Origin: Novosphingobium lindaniclasticum LE124
GTDB lineage: Bacteria > Pseudomonadota > Alphaproteobacteria > Sphingomonadales > Sphingomonadaceae
DNA: 64,000 bases
Direction: 5' to 3'
NCBI RefSeq assembly: GCF_000445125.1
Contig: NZ_ATHL01000075.1
Coordinates: 1-64,000 of the forward strand
A program made the position numbers and the translations under genes. This document shows, one piece after another, positions 9,234 through 21,043 of this stretch. The notes below the pieces were generated by a model. The model did not search any database and was not told the origin of the DNA. It saw nothing but the letters and a program-made list of their open reading frames with translations. Every line of letters begins with the position of its first letter. The stretch's first letter is position 1.

Positions 9234-9271
9234 GCCGGGCGCCCAGCGGTGCGCTGGAACATGCGCCCGGC
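9234..9271 (+). terminator. Branched stem-loop after nupC, probable terminator
   Basis: Arms GCCGGGCGC and GCGCCCGGC (9 bp, perfect) enclose a second small hairpin (CCAGC/GCTGG). A T-rich stretch (CTTTTATT) begins about 7 bases after the stem. The structure lies between the nupC stop and the tldD ribosome site, so it probably ends or attenuates nupC transcription. The distance to the T-run is longer than in a textbook intrinsic terminator. Confidence 0.5.
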
Positions 9272-9324
9272 CCACTCCCTTTTATTGCCTACTGCTCCGC
9301 GCGGCCTATATCGGAGGCATGACC

Positions 9325-10737
9325 ATGACCGATCCGCGCTCGCTCCTCTACCGCCAGCTTTCGCCCGAGGACGCCCAGGCGCTCGCCGCCGAAACCTTGC
9401 GCAATTGCGAGGACGGCGAACTCTACATGCAGTTCATGGCGACCGAGGCCTTCGGCTTCGATGACGGGCGCCTGAAAACGGCGGACTATTCGCGCGATGC
9501 CGGCTTTGGCCTGCGCGGTGTCACCGGCGAGATGACCGGCTTCGCTCATGCCAACGAGATTTCCCCCGCCGCTATCCGCCGCGCAGGCGAGACGCTGCAA
9601 CTGCTCGATCCCGCCGGCGCCGTGCGCGCCGCACCGCCGCAGAAGAGCAACCGTCACCTTTACACCCACGTCTCGCCGCTCGATCTGGTTCCTTTCGAGG
9701 AGAAGGTGAAGCTCCTGGAGACGATCGACGCCGCCGCGCGCGCCCGCGATCCCCGCGTCTCGCAAGTCAGCGCCAGTCTGACCGGCCAGTGGTCGGTAAT
9801 CGAAATCGTCCGCCCTGACGGCTTCATCGCCACCGACGTGCGCCCGCTCGTGCGCCTCAGCGTGTCGATCGTCGCGGAAAGCAACGGCCGCCGCGAGACC
9901 GGCTCGTTCGGAATGGGCGGGCGCCATCTCTACGATTCGCTGTTCGCCCCCCCCAACTGGAACCGCGCGATCGACACCGCGCTGAACCAGGCGCTGGTCA
10001 ACCTGGAGAGCGTGGACGCCCCCGCCGGCGAGATGACCGTCCTGCTCGCCCCTGGCTGGCCCGGCGTGATCCTCCACGAAGCCGTCGGCCACGGTCTTGA
10101 AGGTGATTTCAACCGCAAGGGCACGTCCGCCTTCGCAGGCCGCATCGGTGAGCGCGTCGCCGCGCCCGGCGTCACCATCGTCGACGACGGCTCGATCGCC
10201 GATCGTCGCGGCTCGCTGTCGATAGACGACGAAGGCACGCCCACGCAGGAGACCGTGTTGATCGAGGATGGCATCCTCAAGGGCTACATGCAGGACCGGA
10301 TGAACGCGCGTCTCATGGGCGTCCAGTCCACCGGCAATGGCCGCCGCGAAAACTACGCCCATGCCCCGCAGGTCCGCATGACCAACACCTTCATGAAGGC
10401 CGGCCAGGACGATCCCGCGGAACTGCTCTCGCGCATGAAGAACGGCATCTTCGTCAAGTCGATGGGCGGCGGCCAGGTGGACATCGTCTCGGGCAAGTTC
10501 GTGTTCTCGTGCAACGAAGCCTACAAGGTCGAGAACGGCAAGCTGGGCGCCCCGATCAAGGGCGCCACGCTGATCGGCGACGGCCCCTCGGTGCTCACCC
10601 GCGTGACCGGCATCGGCAACGACCTCGAACTCGATCGCGGCGTCGGCGTCTGCGGCAAGGGCGGCCAGAGCGTGCCCGCGGGCGTCGGCCAGCCTACGCT
10701 GCTGATCGACGGGATCACCGTGGGCGGCACGGCGTGA
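9325..10737 (+). CDS. tldD: Metalloprotease TldD
   Basis: TldD (470 aa) is the catalytic partner of TldE/PmbA in a cytoplasmic zinc protease that trims unfolded peptides and, in other bacteria, matures microcin B17 and degrades the CcdA antitoxin. The zinc motif HEAVGHGLEGDF (about residues 251-262) and the later Cys of VFSCNEAYKVENG are present. I chose ATG 9325 because GGAGG sits 7 bases upstream; an ATG at 9319 is too close to it. No tldE is in the window. Confidence 0.95.
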   Translation: MTDPRSLLYRQLSPEDAQALAAETLRNCEDGELYMQFMATEAFGFDDGRLKTADYSRDAGFGLRGVTGEMTGFAHANEISPAAIRRAGETLQLLDPAGAVRAAPPQKSNRHLYTHVSPLDLVPFEEKVKLLETIDAAARARDPRVSQVSASLTGQWSVIEIVRPDGFIATDVRPLVRLSVSIVAESNGRRETGSFGMGGRHLYDSLFAPPNWNRAIDTALNQALVNLESVDAPAGEMTVLLAPGWPGVILHEAVGHGLEGDFNRKGTSAFAGRIGERVAAPGVTIVDDGSIADRRGSLSIDDEGTPTQETVLIEDGILKGYMQDRMNARLMGVQSTGNGRRENYAHAPQVRMTNTFMKAGQDDPAELLSRMKNGIFVKSMGGGQVDIVSGKFVFSCNEAYKVENGKLGAPIKGATLIGDGPSVLTRVTGIGNDLELDRGVGVCGKGGQSVPAGVGQPTLLIDGITVGGTA

Positions 10738-10846
10738 CGCGCTGAAACTGGCTGGGTTTTCCAAAGCGGCCTGCGGAATTTCAGCCCGTGTTCAGACGAA
10801 CGGTGCCATAAGATCGGCATAGGGTTGGGAAAGTAAGGTAGAGACC

Positions 10847-11263
10847 ATGTCACTGAAACATGTCGTCGGTGCCACGCTGCTCGCGGCCAGCCTGCTCGCC
10901 GCGCCCACCGTGAACGCTCGACAGAAACTGACCGGCGAGCAGCAGCTCGCCAAAATCCTCGATGGCCGGGTGGCCGGCAAGCCGGTGAGCTGCATTCCGC
11001 TGAATCAGACGCACAACACCCAGGTCATCGATAAGACCGCCATCGTCTACCGCATCGGCAGCACATACTACGTCAACCGGCCGAGTAATGCCGAGTCTCT
11101 GGATTCGGACGACATCCTGGTGACGAAGCTCTATTCGAGCCAGCTCTGCCGCCTCGATACGGTACAGCTTCGCGACCGGACGACGCCGAACATGTGGAAC
11201 GGGTTCGTGGGATTGCAGGACTTCGTGCCTTACACGAAGCCGAAGACCACCGCAGCCCGGTAA
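10847..11263 (+). CDS. Small secreted protein of unknown function
   Basis: This is a 138-aa protein with a Sec signal peptide (MSLKHVVGATLLAASLLAA, cleavage near VNA-R). The mature part has two cysteines (VSCIPLNQ and QLCRLDTVQL) that could form a disulfide, and a YRIGSTYYVNRP strand. I recognise no named domain; proteins of this layout are common in sphingomonads. It stands alone between tldD and ogt and is followed by a good terminator. Confidence 0.72.
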   Translation: MSLKHVVGATLLAASLLAAPTVNARQKLTGEQQLAKILDGRVAGKPVSCIPLNQTHNTQVIDKTAIVYRIGSTYYVNRPSNAESLDSDDILVTKLYSSQLCRLDTVQLRDRTTPNMWNGFVGLQDFVPYTKPKTTAAR

Positions 11264-11285
11264 GATCGACGCAATGCCCGAGGAA

Positions 11286-11316
11286 GCGGTCGGGGCGTAA
11301 GCCCCGGCCGCTCTTT
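11286..11316 (+). terminator. Rho-independent terminator
   Basis: An 11-bp stem (GCGGTCGGGGC / GCCCCGGCCGC, with one G-T pair) around a GTAA tetraloop is followed by TCTTTC. It lies 23 bp after the stop of the small secreted protein gene and is oriented to terminate it. Confidence 0.75.
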
Positions 11317-11509
11317 CGTGCTGCCGATCGCCGAGCCGTCGCCCCAGCGTGAAGACCTCCGGCTCCGGGTACCGTTCGGCGTTTCGCAGCGGCAAGGGTG
11401 ATCCCCGGCGGCACAGATCCGGGACCTCTTTTCCTGAATCAACCGTTCCTCGCAGCGCCCCCAGCGTGTACCTGCGGCGCTCCAACCCGCCGCCATCAAG
11501 GACGCCCGC

Positions 11510-12001
11510 ATGGCCCTCGCTCGCAGCAAGATGCCCTCGCCGGTCGGCGAACTGACTCTGATCGCCAGCGACACCGGGCTCGTCGCCGTCCTCTGGGAGA
11601 ACGACGATCCCGCCCGCGTGCGCCTCGGCGAAGTGCAGGACCACATCCACCACCCGATCCTGACCGAAACCGCCGCGCAACTGTCGGAGTACTTCGCCGG
11701 AGCGCGCCGCGCCTTCGATCTCCCGCTCGACTTCCACGGCACCGCTTTCCAGAAAAGCGTCTGGGCGCAGCTTCTCACGATTCCCTTTGGCGAGACCCGC
11801 AGCTACGGCGAGATCGCCCGGACTCTCGGCCGGCCCACCGCCGGCCGTGCCGTCGGTGCCGCAAACGGTCGCAACCCTATCTCGATCATCGCTCCCTGCC
11901 ACCGCGTGGTCGGCGCCGGCGGCTCCCTCACCGGATTTGCCGGGGGGCTCGAGACCAAGGCCTTCCTGCTGAAGCTCGAAGGCCTCAAGCTTCTGCTCTG
12001 A
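11510..12001 (+). CDS. ogt: Methylated-DNA--[protein]-cysteine S-methyltransferase
   Basis: This 163-aa suicide repair protein transfers methyl groups from O6-methylguanine to its own cysteine. The active-site motif PCHRVVGAGG and the helix-turn-helix part GETRSYGEIARTLGRP are intact, as is the downstream GFAGGLETKAFLLKLE. No N-terminal AdaA-like domain is present, so this is the constitutive Ogt type rather than Ada. It is convergent with guaA, with a terminator between them. Confidence 0.95.
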   Translation: MALARSKMPSPVGELTLIASDTGLVAVLWENDDPARVRLGEVQDHIHHPILTETAAQLSEYFAGARRAFDLPLDFHGTAFQKSVWAQLLTIPFGETRSYGEIARTLGRPTAGRAVGAANGRNPISIIAPCHRVVGAGGSLTGFAGGLETKAFLLKLEGLKLLL

Positions 12002-12005
12002 AGCG

Positions 12006-12035
12006 AAAAAACCGGCCCCCCAAAGGAGACCGGCT
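12006..12035 (-). terminator. Rho-independent terminator of guaA
   Basis: Read on the minus strand, AGCCGG pairs with CCGGTT (one wobble pair) and the stem runs directly into TTTTTT. The 26-bp gap to the guaA stop makes it the likely guaA terminator. The convergent ogt gene ends immediately next to it. Confidence 0.65.
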
Positions 12036-12061
12036 CTTCGTGAATCATATCTGCAAGGGGA

Positions 12062-13642
<1,581 letters not shown>

Positions 13643-13861
13643 GGCCGGCCACTATAGGGGGACAGTGCGGGTGTCCAGTATGCGCAAACGGATTTAGCCC
13701 CCGCGCCAGGCCAGACTCCCCACTTGCGTTTCTTGCAAGCAATATTGTTTCTTTTGACGTTGTGAAAATTCCAAGTGCGCCTATCTCGCACTTGCAGCAT
13801 GCGCGATGAGAAGAGCCATGCATGCGATAAAACAAAACAAGATGTTTGCAGGAGCAATTCC
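13643..13861. other. Intergenic region upstream of guaA and the tiny ORF
   Basis: This AT-richer stretch in a GC-rich genome must hold the leftward guaA promoter and the rightward promoter of the 26-codon gene. A -35-like TTGACG sits near 13754, but I cannot pair it with a convincing -10. It contains the 13-mer GCAATATTGTTTC (13739-13751), which recurs upstream of ilvA. Confidence 0.3.
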
Positions 13862-13942
13862 ATGACCATCGTCGAAAAGACGGTCGGTTTCGCCGCAGCG
13901 CTGGGTGTGAGCGCTCTGGCTTTTGCCGTCACCCTCATCTGA
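13862..13942 (+). CDS. Putative 26-aa single-helix membrane peptide
   Basis: ATG 13862 opens a 26-codon frame ending with TGA at 13940. The peptide begins MTIVEKTVGFAA and continues as one hydrophobic Ala/Val/Leu/Phe helix to its end, with no Cys. A good ribosome site (GGAG at 13851-13854) lies 7 bases before the ATG, and a perfect intrinsic terminator follows 29 bp after the stop. Together these make a complete small transcription unit between guaA and gyrB. The function is unknown; an alternative is that the whole unit is a small RNA. I call it coding on the ribosome site and the amino-acid pattern. Confidence 0.6.
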   Translation: MTIVEKTVGFAAALGVSALAFAVTLI

Positions 13943-13971
13943 GGATCGGCAATTTTCCGGCTATACAGAAG

Positions 13972-13996
13972 GGCGGCCCTAGAGGCCGCCTTTTTT
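13972..13996 (+). terminator. Rho-independent terminator after the 26-codon gene
   Basis: A perfect 7-bp stem (GGCGGCC / GGCCGCC) with loop CTAGA is followed at once by TTTTTT. It is oriented rightward, between the tiny gene and gyrB, and separates the two transcription units. Confidence 0.85.
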
Positions 13997-14029
13997 GCAT
14001 ATCGAACGGGCAGGAGCGTGCATCATTGA

Positions 14030-16705
<2,676 letters not shown>

Positions 16706-16711
16706 TCTTTC

Positions 16712-16744
16712 GGAAAACGGTTTCGTGAAAAGAAACCGTTTTCC
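16712..16744 (+). terminator. Strong hairpin after gyrB
   Basis: A perfect 13-bp inverted repeat (GGAAAACGGTTTC / GAAACCGTTTTCC) around a 7-base loop begins 6 bp after the gyrB stop. The right arm itself carries TTTT and no separate T-run follows. It probably terminates gyrB or stabilises its 3' end. Confidence 0.6.
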
Positions 16745-16798
16745 TACACCCCCTCGTCGGGCTTACTTGATCGGCCTTTCTCAACCAAGGAGAGGCCG

Positions 16799-17395
16799 AT
16801 GTTCCACCGCAAGCCGATTTTCGACGAAGTGCGCCTGTTGCTCGGGCGCGGATTCACGTCACACGAAGTCGCTGCGCTCGACCGGGCGATCGATGAAGCG
16901 CTGGCATCGGGCCGATCTCCCAGCGAAACCGAACTGACGCTGGGATCGGCCGGGCGCGCCCTGATCCAGAAGTGGGAAGGTTGCGCAAGGCGGCGCGCCG
17001 ACGGGCTTTTCGAAGCCTATCCCGATCCGGGCAGCAAGGATGGCCAGCCCTGGACCATCGGCTGGGGTTCCACAGGCCCGGACATCGTACGCGGAACGGT
17101 CTGGACCCAGGTCCAATGCGACGCACGTTTCGAGCGCGAGATCCTGCGGTACGTCCGGGACGTCATCGCTGCGATCGATAGCGCCGCGACTTCATCCCGC
17201 CAGTTCGATGCACTGGTCTCCTTCCACTACAACACCGGGGCCATCGCCACGGCGACCTTGACCAAGCTGCACCGCCAGGGCCGCTTCGCCGAGGCCGCCA
17301 TGCAATTCGGCAAGTGGATCTACAACGACGGCAAAGTGCTGGAAGGCTTGAAGCGCCGCCGCGCGGAAGAAGCGGCACTCTATATGTCCCAATGA
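16799..17395 (+). CDS. GH24 (phage-type) lysozyme/endolysin-like protein
   Basis: This 198-aa protein has a muramidase domain (about residues 48-198). The likely catalytic triad is Glu60 (KWEGC), Asp76 (YPDPG) and Thr86 (WTIGWG), followed by the helix QFDALVSFHYNTG typical of GH24 enzymes, which cut the MurNAc-GlcNAc bond of peptidoglycan. The first 47 residues are helical and charged with no signal peptide or membrane anchor, so the route to the periplasm is unclear. A ribosome site AAGGAGAGG precedes the ATG. There are no holin, tail or other phage genes around it, so it is a chromosomal stand-alone copy. Confidence 0.85.
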   Translation: MFHRKPIFDEVRLLLGRGFTSHEVAALDRAIDEALASGRSPSETELTLGSAGRALIQKWEGCARRRADGLFEAYPDPGSKDGQPWTIGWGSTGPDIVRGTVWTQVQCDARFEREILRYVRDVIAAIDSAATSSRQFDALVSFHYNTGAIATATLTKLHRQGRFAEAAMQFGKWIYNDGKVLEGLKRRRAEEAALYMSQ

Positions 17396-17459
17396 GCGGC
17401 GCCGCCGAGTGATGCCTGCAAGTCATGGCGGCCGGCAGCAGGCTGGCCGCCATCAAGCG

Positions 17460-18296
17460 CTATTGCGCGATCGAGGGTACCCCGTCCTTGCGTGCGCCTT
17501 CGTTCACGGCATCGCGGCTGCGGGGATTGGCCACGGCGGCGGCGATCAGGCGATCGTGTTCCTCCGAGGAAATGCGCTCCCAGCCCGCCCGGCCCAGCTT
17601 CTCCATCGGACGGAAGCGGACTTTGTACTGCATGCGCGGTGCACCCTCGACCCAGTAGCCCAGGTAGACGTAAGTCAGCCCCATGTCGGTAGCGCGATCG
17701 ATGTGATCCAGGATGATATAGGTTCCCAGCCCCTGACGATCGTGGTGGGGATCGTAGAAGCTGTAGATCATCGACAGGCCGTCGCACTGGCGGTCGGTGA
17801 GGCACGCCCCCACGAGACGACCGGGGGTGATGCCGTCGCTGGACGGTTCGCGGTATTCGATCACGTAACTGGTGACGGGAGTATGCTCGACCATGTCCGC
17901 GAAATCGACTTCGTCCATCGCCGTCATCCCGCCTTCCGGATGGCGCACGGCAAGGTAGCGCTGGAGCAGATCGAATTGCTCGCTGGTGGACCATGGGCGG
18001 CAGACGGTGGCGACGAGATCGCCATTGCGCTTAAGCAGGCGCTTCTGGGTTCCGGAGGGGGCGAACTCTCCCGCAACCACGCGAACGGAAATGCAGGCGT
18101 TGCAGTCGAGGCAGGAGGGGCGATAGGCGACGGTCTGGCTGCGCCGGAAGCCGATGCGGCCCAGCGCGTCGTTCAGCGAATCGGCATGAGGGCCCTTGAG
18201 TTCGGTAAAGACCTTCCGCTCGCTGCGGCCCGGCAGATAGGGGCACGGAGCCGGACTGGTCACGAAGAACCGGGGGAAACGAACGGGTGCCGTCAC
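17460..18296 (-). CDS. bpt: Aspartate/glutamate leucyltransferase (Bpt)
   Basis: This 278-aa enzyme transfers leucine from Leu-tRNA to proteins with N-terminal Asp or Glu, marking them for ClpS/ClpAP degradation (N-degron pathway). Family marks are [15 protein letters not shown] at the N terminus, the cysteine cluster [12 protein letters not shown], and the GNAT-like region [19 protein letters not shown] with YLGYWVEG. It resembles eukaryotic Ate1 in its fold family. It stands alone, convergent with the lysozyme gene; clpS is not in the window. Confidence 0.92.
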   Translation of the reverse strand: MTAPVRFPRFFVTSPAPCPYLPGRSERKVFTELKGPHADSLNDALGRIGFRRSQTVAYRPSCLDCNACISVRVVAGEFAPSGTQKRLLKRNGDLVATVCRPWSTSEQFDLLQRYLAVRHPEGGMTAMDEVDFADMVEHTPVTSYVIEYREPSSDGITPGRLVGACLTDRQCDGLSMIYSFYDPHHDRQGLGTYIILDHIDRATDMGLTYVYLGYWVEGAPRMQYKVRFRPMEKLGRAGWERISSEEHDRLIAAAVANPRSRDAVNEGARKDGVPSIAQ

Positions 18297-18643
18297 GGAC
18301 GAAACTGATCCTCTAGCAGGGTGGAAGCCGCCGCCATGCCGACGCTGCTCCCGAGTTAGCCTTGAATATGCATAGCCGCTGCGCCGGTTGAAAGCGTTTT
18401 AACCACGAAAGGCGCCCGAGCCGTACCGGAATCGCGACCAAGTGGGTGGAGATATCGCTCGGTTGTCCCGCTTTGGTTCTTTCTCGCTCCCGGATGTTAG
18501 CAGATCAGGCCTGCGCAGTTAACGCCCGACCGGCCACTTTGCCTCTGGAGCGTCCGTTTTCGAACAGGCACTCCGTCCAGCAGCGGAAGACGGATCTTCC
18601 GCTGCCTTATTGTAGACGGTTTTCGACGAACCGATTCGCGGAG
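18297..18643. other. Gene-free stretch between ilvA and bpt with a hairpin
   Basis: No credible coding sequence is present on either strand. A perfect 11-bp inverted repeat with a 4-base loop (GCAGCGGAAGA / TCTTCCGCTGC, 18580-18605) lies 39 bp past the ilvA stop and may end ilvA transcription, although no T-run follows in that direction. The bpt promoter should lie in the last 100 bp before 18296, but I cannot identify it. Confidence 0.45.
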
Positions 18644-19897
18644 CTACTCGGTTTCGACCTGCTTCACTTCGTAGCCTTCCCGCCGCAGTGCCGCCACCAG
18701 GGCATCGAGCTGCGCCTTGTCGCGCGCCTCGCACTCGATCTCGGTGACGAGTCCCTTGGCGGGCAAGTGCGTGAAGATGCGCTGATGGAAGACCTCGATG
18801 ATGTTCACGTTGTGCTCGTGGAACACCTTGGCCACCTTGAACAGCGCGCCCGCGCGGTCCTGCAGGCCGATCCGCAGGCGGGCGAGACGCCCCGAACGCG
18901 CGAGATCGCGCAGCAGCACGTTCGCCAACAGGCGGGTATCGATATTGCCGCCGGACAGCACGATGCCGACCTTGCGCCCTGCGAACAGCTCGGGATTGGC
19001 CATGACCGCAGCCAGACCCGTGGCGCCAGCGCCTTCCACAAGCGTCTTCTCGATCTGGAGCAGCAGGGCGAGCGCGCTCTCGATACCCGATTCGCTGACG
19101 AGCAGGAACTCGTCCAGCAGATCGCGCAGGACAGTGGACGTGAACTGCCCCGGCGCAAAGACGGCGATGCCTTCCGCCAGCGTATCGCCGCCGATCGGCA
19201 GGCTGGTACCCTTGAGCAGGTTGTACATCGAGGGATAGAGCTGCGCCTCCACACCGACGAGGCGGATGTCCGGATTGATCGCGCGCGCCGCCGTGCCCAT
19301 GCCCGTGGCGAGACCGCCGCCGCCGATCGGCAGGACCAGGGTGTCGAGGTCGGGCACGTCCTCCAGCATTTCCAGCGCCACGGTGCCCTGCCCGGCCGCG
19401 ACGTGCGGGTGGTCGAAGGGGTGGATGAACGTCAGGCCCAGCTCCGCCTCCAGCTTGCGGGCATGCGTATAGGCTTCATCGAAGCTCTCGCCTTCCAGCA
19501 CGACTTTGCCGCCAACGCTTTCGGTCTGCATGACCTTCACCGTGGGCGTGGTGCGCGGCATCACGATGGTCACCGGCACGCCCAGCCGGGTGCCGTGATA
19601 CGACAGGCCCTGGGCGTGATTTCCGGCGGAAGCGGCGATCACGCCGCGCGACTTGCGCTCCTCATCGAGCAGCAGCAGGGCATTGAGGGCGCCGCGTTCC
19701 TTGTAGGCGGCGGTGAACTGGAGGTTTTCGAACTTGAGCCAGATATCCGCGCCGGTGATCGCGCTGAGCGTGGTGGAATGCAGAGTTGGGGTACGGACGA
19801 CCTTGCCGATAATGCGCATCGCTGCCGCACGAACGTCTTCGGCAGTCAGCGTAGCCTCTTCGGGTTCCGCAGCGATCTTGAGCAATGGCTGTTCCAT
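18644..19897 (-). CDS. ilvA: Threonine ammonia-lyase
   Basis: This 417-aa PLP enzyme deaminates threonine to 2-oxobutyrate, the first step toward isoleucine. The PLP lysine lies in TAAYKERGALNAL, the phosphate-binding loop is in IAASAGNHAQG and GGGGLATGMG, and the C-terminal Ser motif is IVLSGGN. Residues after about 335 form a single ACT-like regulatory domain (RLRIGLQDRAGALFKVAKVF), so it belongs to the one-ACT class rather than the two-ACT E. coli IlvA type. The start is ATG 19897; the open frame continues upstream through unrelated antisense sequence. It is divergent from the next gene. Confidence 0.94.
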   Translation of the reverse strand: MEQPLLKIAAEPEEATLTAEDVRAAAMRIIGKVVRTPTLHSTTLSAITGADIWLKFENLQFTAAYKERGALNALLLLDEERKSRGVIAASAGNHAQGLSYHGTRLGVPVTIVMPRTTPTVKVMQTESVGGKVVLEGESFDEAYTHARKLEAELGLTFIHPFDHPHVAAGQGTVALEMLEDVPDLDTLVLPIGGGGLATGMGTAARAINPDIRLVGVEAQLYPSMYNLLKGTSLPIGGDTLAEGIAVFAPGQFTSTVLRDLLDEFLLVSESGIESALALLLQIEKTLVEGAGATGLAAVMANPELFAGRKVGIVLSGGNIDTRLLANVLLRDLARSGRLARLRIGLQDRAGALFKVAKVFHEHNVNIIEVFHQRIFTHLPAKGLVTEIECEARDKAQLDALVAALRREGYEVKQVETE

Positions 19898-20146
19898 GGT
19901 GGCGCGCCTAAAGGAAACTGCGTCCGATGGAAAGGCGAACGCTCGGAAAAATTCCTTCGCGGGTTTTCTCAGGCAATATTGTTTCCCGAATGGAGTCATC
20001 GCGGGGTTCCGAACACCTCCAGCCTTGTCATTGCGAGCGGGACTGGAAGGCGGCAAATGCAGCGAGATCACCGGGAAAGGCCGCTTCGTCGGATTTCTCT
20101 CCCTCGCCCGGTTTGCTTTCGTGCAAAAAGCGCTAGAACGCTTGCC

Positions 20147-21043
20147 ATGAGCGAAAAACGCAAGGTTTCCTTCATCGGCCTGGGTGTCATGGGCGGCGCG
20201 ATCGCGCGGCATATCGCCTTGGCCGGTCATGAACTCACCATCTTCAATCGCTCGCCGGAGCGGGCGCGAAAGTGGTCGCAGGACAATCCCGGCCTTGCGC
20301 ATCGCATTGCCGCGAATCCGGCCCATGCCGCTCAGGACGCGGACGTCGTCATCACTTGCGTCGGCAACGACGACGACCTCTCGGAAGTCGTGCTCGGCCC
20401 CAATGGCGTGTTCCGCATGCTCAAGAAGGGCGGCGTCTTCATCGATCACACGACGGTTTCGGCCCGCATCGCCCGCCAGATCTCGGTCGAGGCGCGGGAC
20501 TTGCGCATCCACTGCGTCGATGCGCCGATGACCGGATCGCAGATCGGCGCGGAAAAAGGCACCCTCACCCTGATGTGCGGCGGCCGGGATGAGGCGATCG
20601 AGGCCGCGCACCCGGTGATGGAAGCCTATTCCAGCCGTATCGTCCACGTCGGCAAGGCGGGATCCGGTCAGATCGCCAAGATGGCCAACCAGATCTGCAT
20701 CGCCGGCAATGTCGCCGCACTGGCCGAAGCCGTGCGCTTCGCCCAGGCCTCGCACCTCGACATGGACAAAGTCTACGAGGCGATCTCCGGCGGCGCCGCC
20801 CAGTCCTGGCAGATGGACAACCGCTGGAAGACGATGAACGACGACCAGTTCGACTTCGGCTTCGCGATCGACTGGATGCGCAAGGACCTGGGCCTCAGCC
20901 TCGACGAAGGGCGCGGGCTTGGCGTCTCGCTGCCGGTGGCGGCGCTGATCGATCAGTTCTTTGCCGACATCCAGGCGCAGGGCGGCGGCCGTCTCGACAC
21001 CAGCGCCATCATCAAGCGTCTCCCCAAGAAGGGTATCAAGTGA
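20147..21043 (+). CDS. 3-hydroxyisobutyrate dehydrogenase family NAD(P)-dependent oxidoreductase
   Basis: This is a 298-aa beta-hydroxyacid dehydrogenase. It has an N-terminal Rossmann fold (FIGLGVMGGAIARHIALAGH), a substrate-binding segment DAPMTGSQIGAEKGTLTLM and the catalytic lysine in KMANQICIAGN. Family members oxidise 3-hydroxyisobutyrate, tartronate semialdehyde or 2-hydroxymethylglutarate, and the exact substrate cannot be read from sequence. The start is ATG 20147. It overlaps the following amidohydrolase gene by 4 bp (GTGA), which suggests co-expression. Confidence 0.88.
   Translation: MSEKRKVSFIGLGVMGGAIARHIALAGHELTIFNRSPERARKWSQDNPGLAHRIAANPAHAAQDADVVITCVGNDDDLSEVVLGPNGVFRMLKKGGVFIDHTTVSARIARQISVEARDLRIHCVDAPMTGSQIGAEKGTLTLMCGGRDEAIEAAHPVMEAYSSRIVHVGKAGSGQIAKMANQICIAGNVAALAEAVRFAQASHLDMDKVYEAISGGAAQSWQMDNRWKTMNDDQFDFGFAIDWMRKDLGLSLDEGRGLGVSLPVAALIDQFFADIQAQGGGRLDTSAIIKRLPKKGIK

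Noticed and set aside
7822..10737. A 971-codon frame as one large protein
   Set aside because: The first 500 codons are out of frame with nupC and of Arg/Pro-rich shadow composition. The real gene is tldD, starting at 9325.
16799..17395. A prophage signalled by the lysozyme gene
   Set aside because: No structural, holin, integrase or regulatory phage genes occur on either side; the neighbours are gyrB and bpt.
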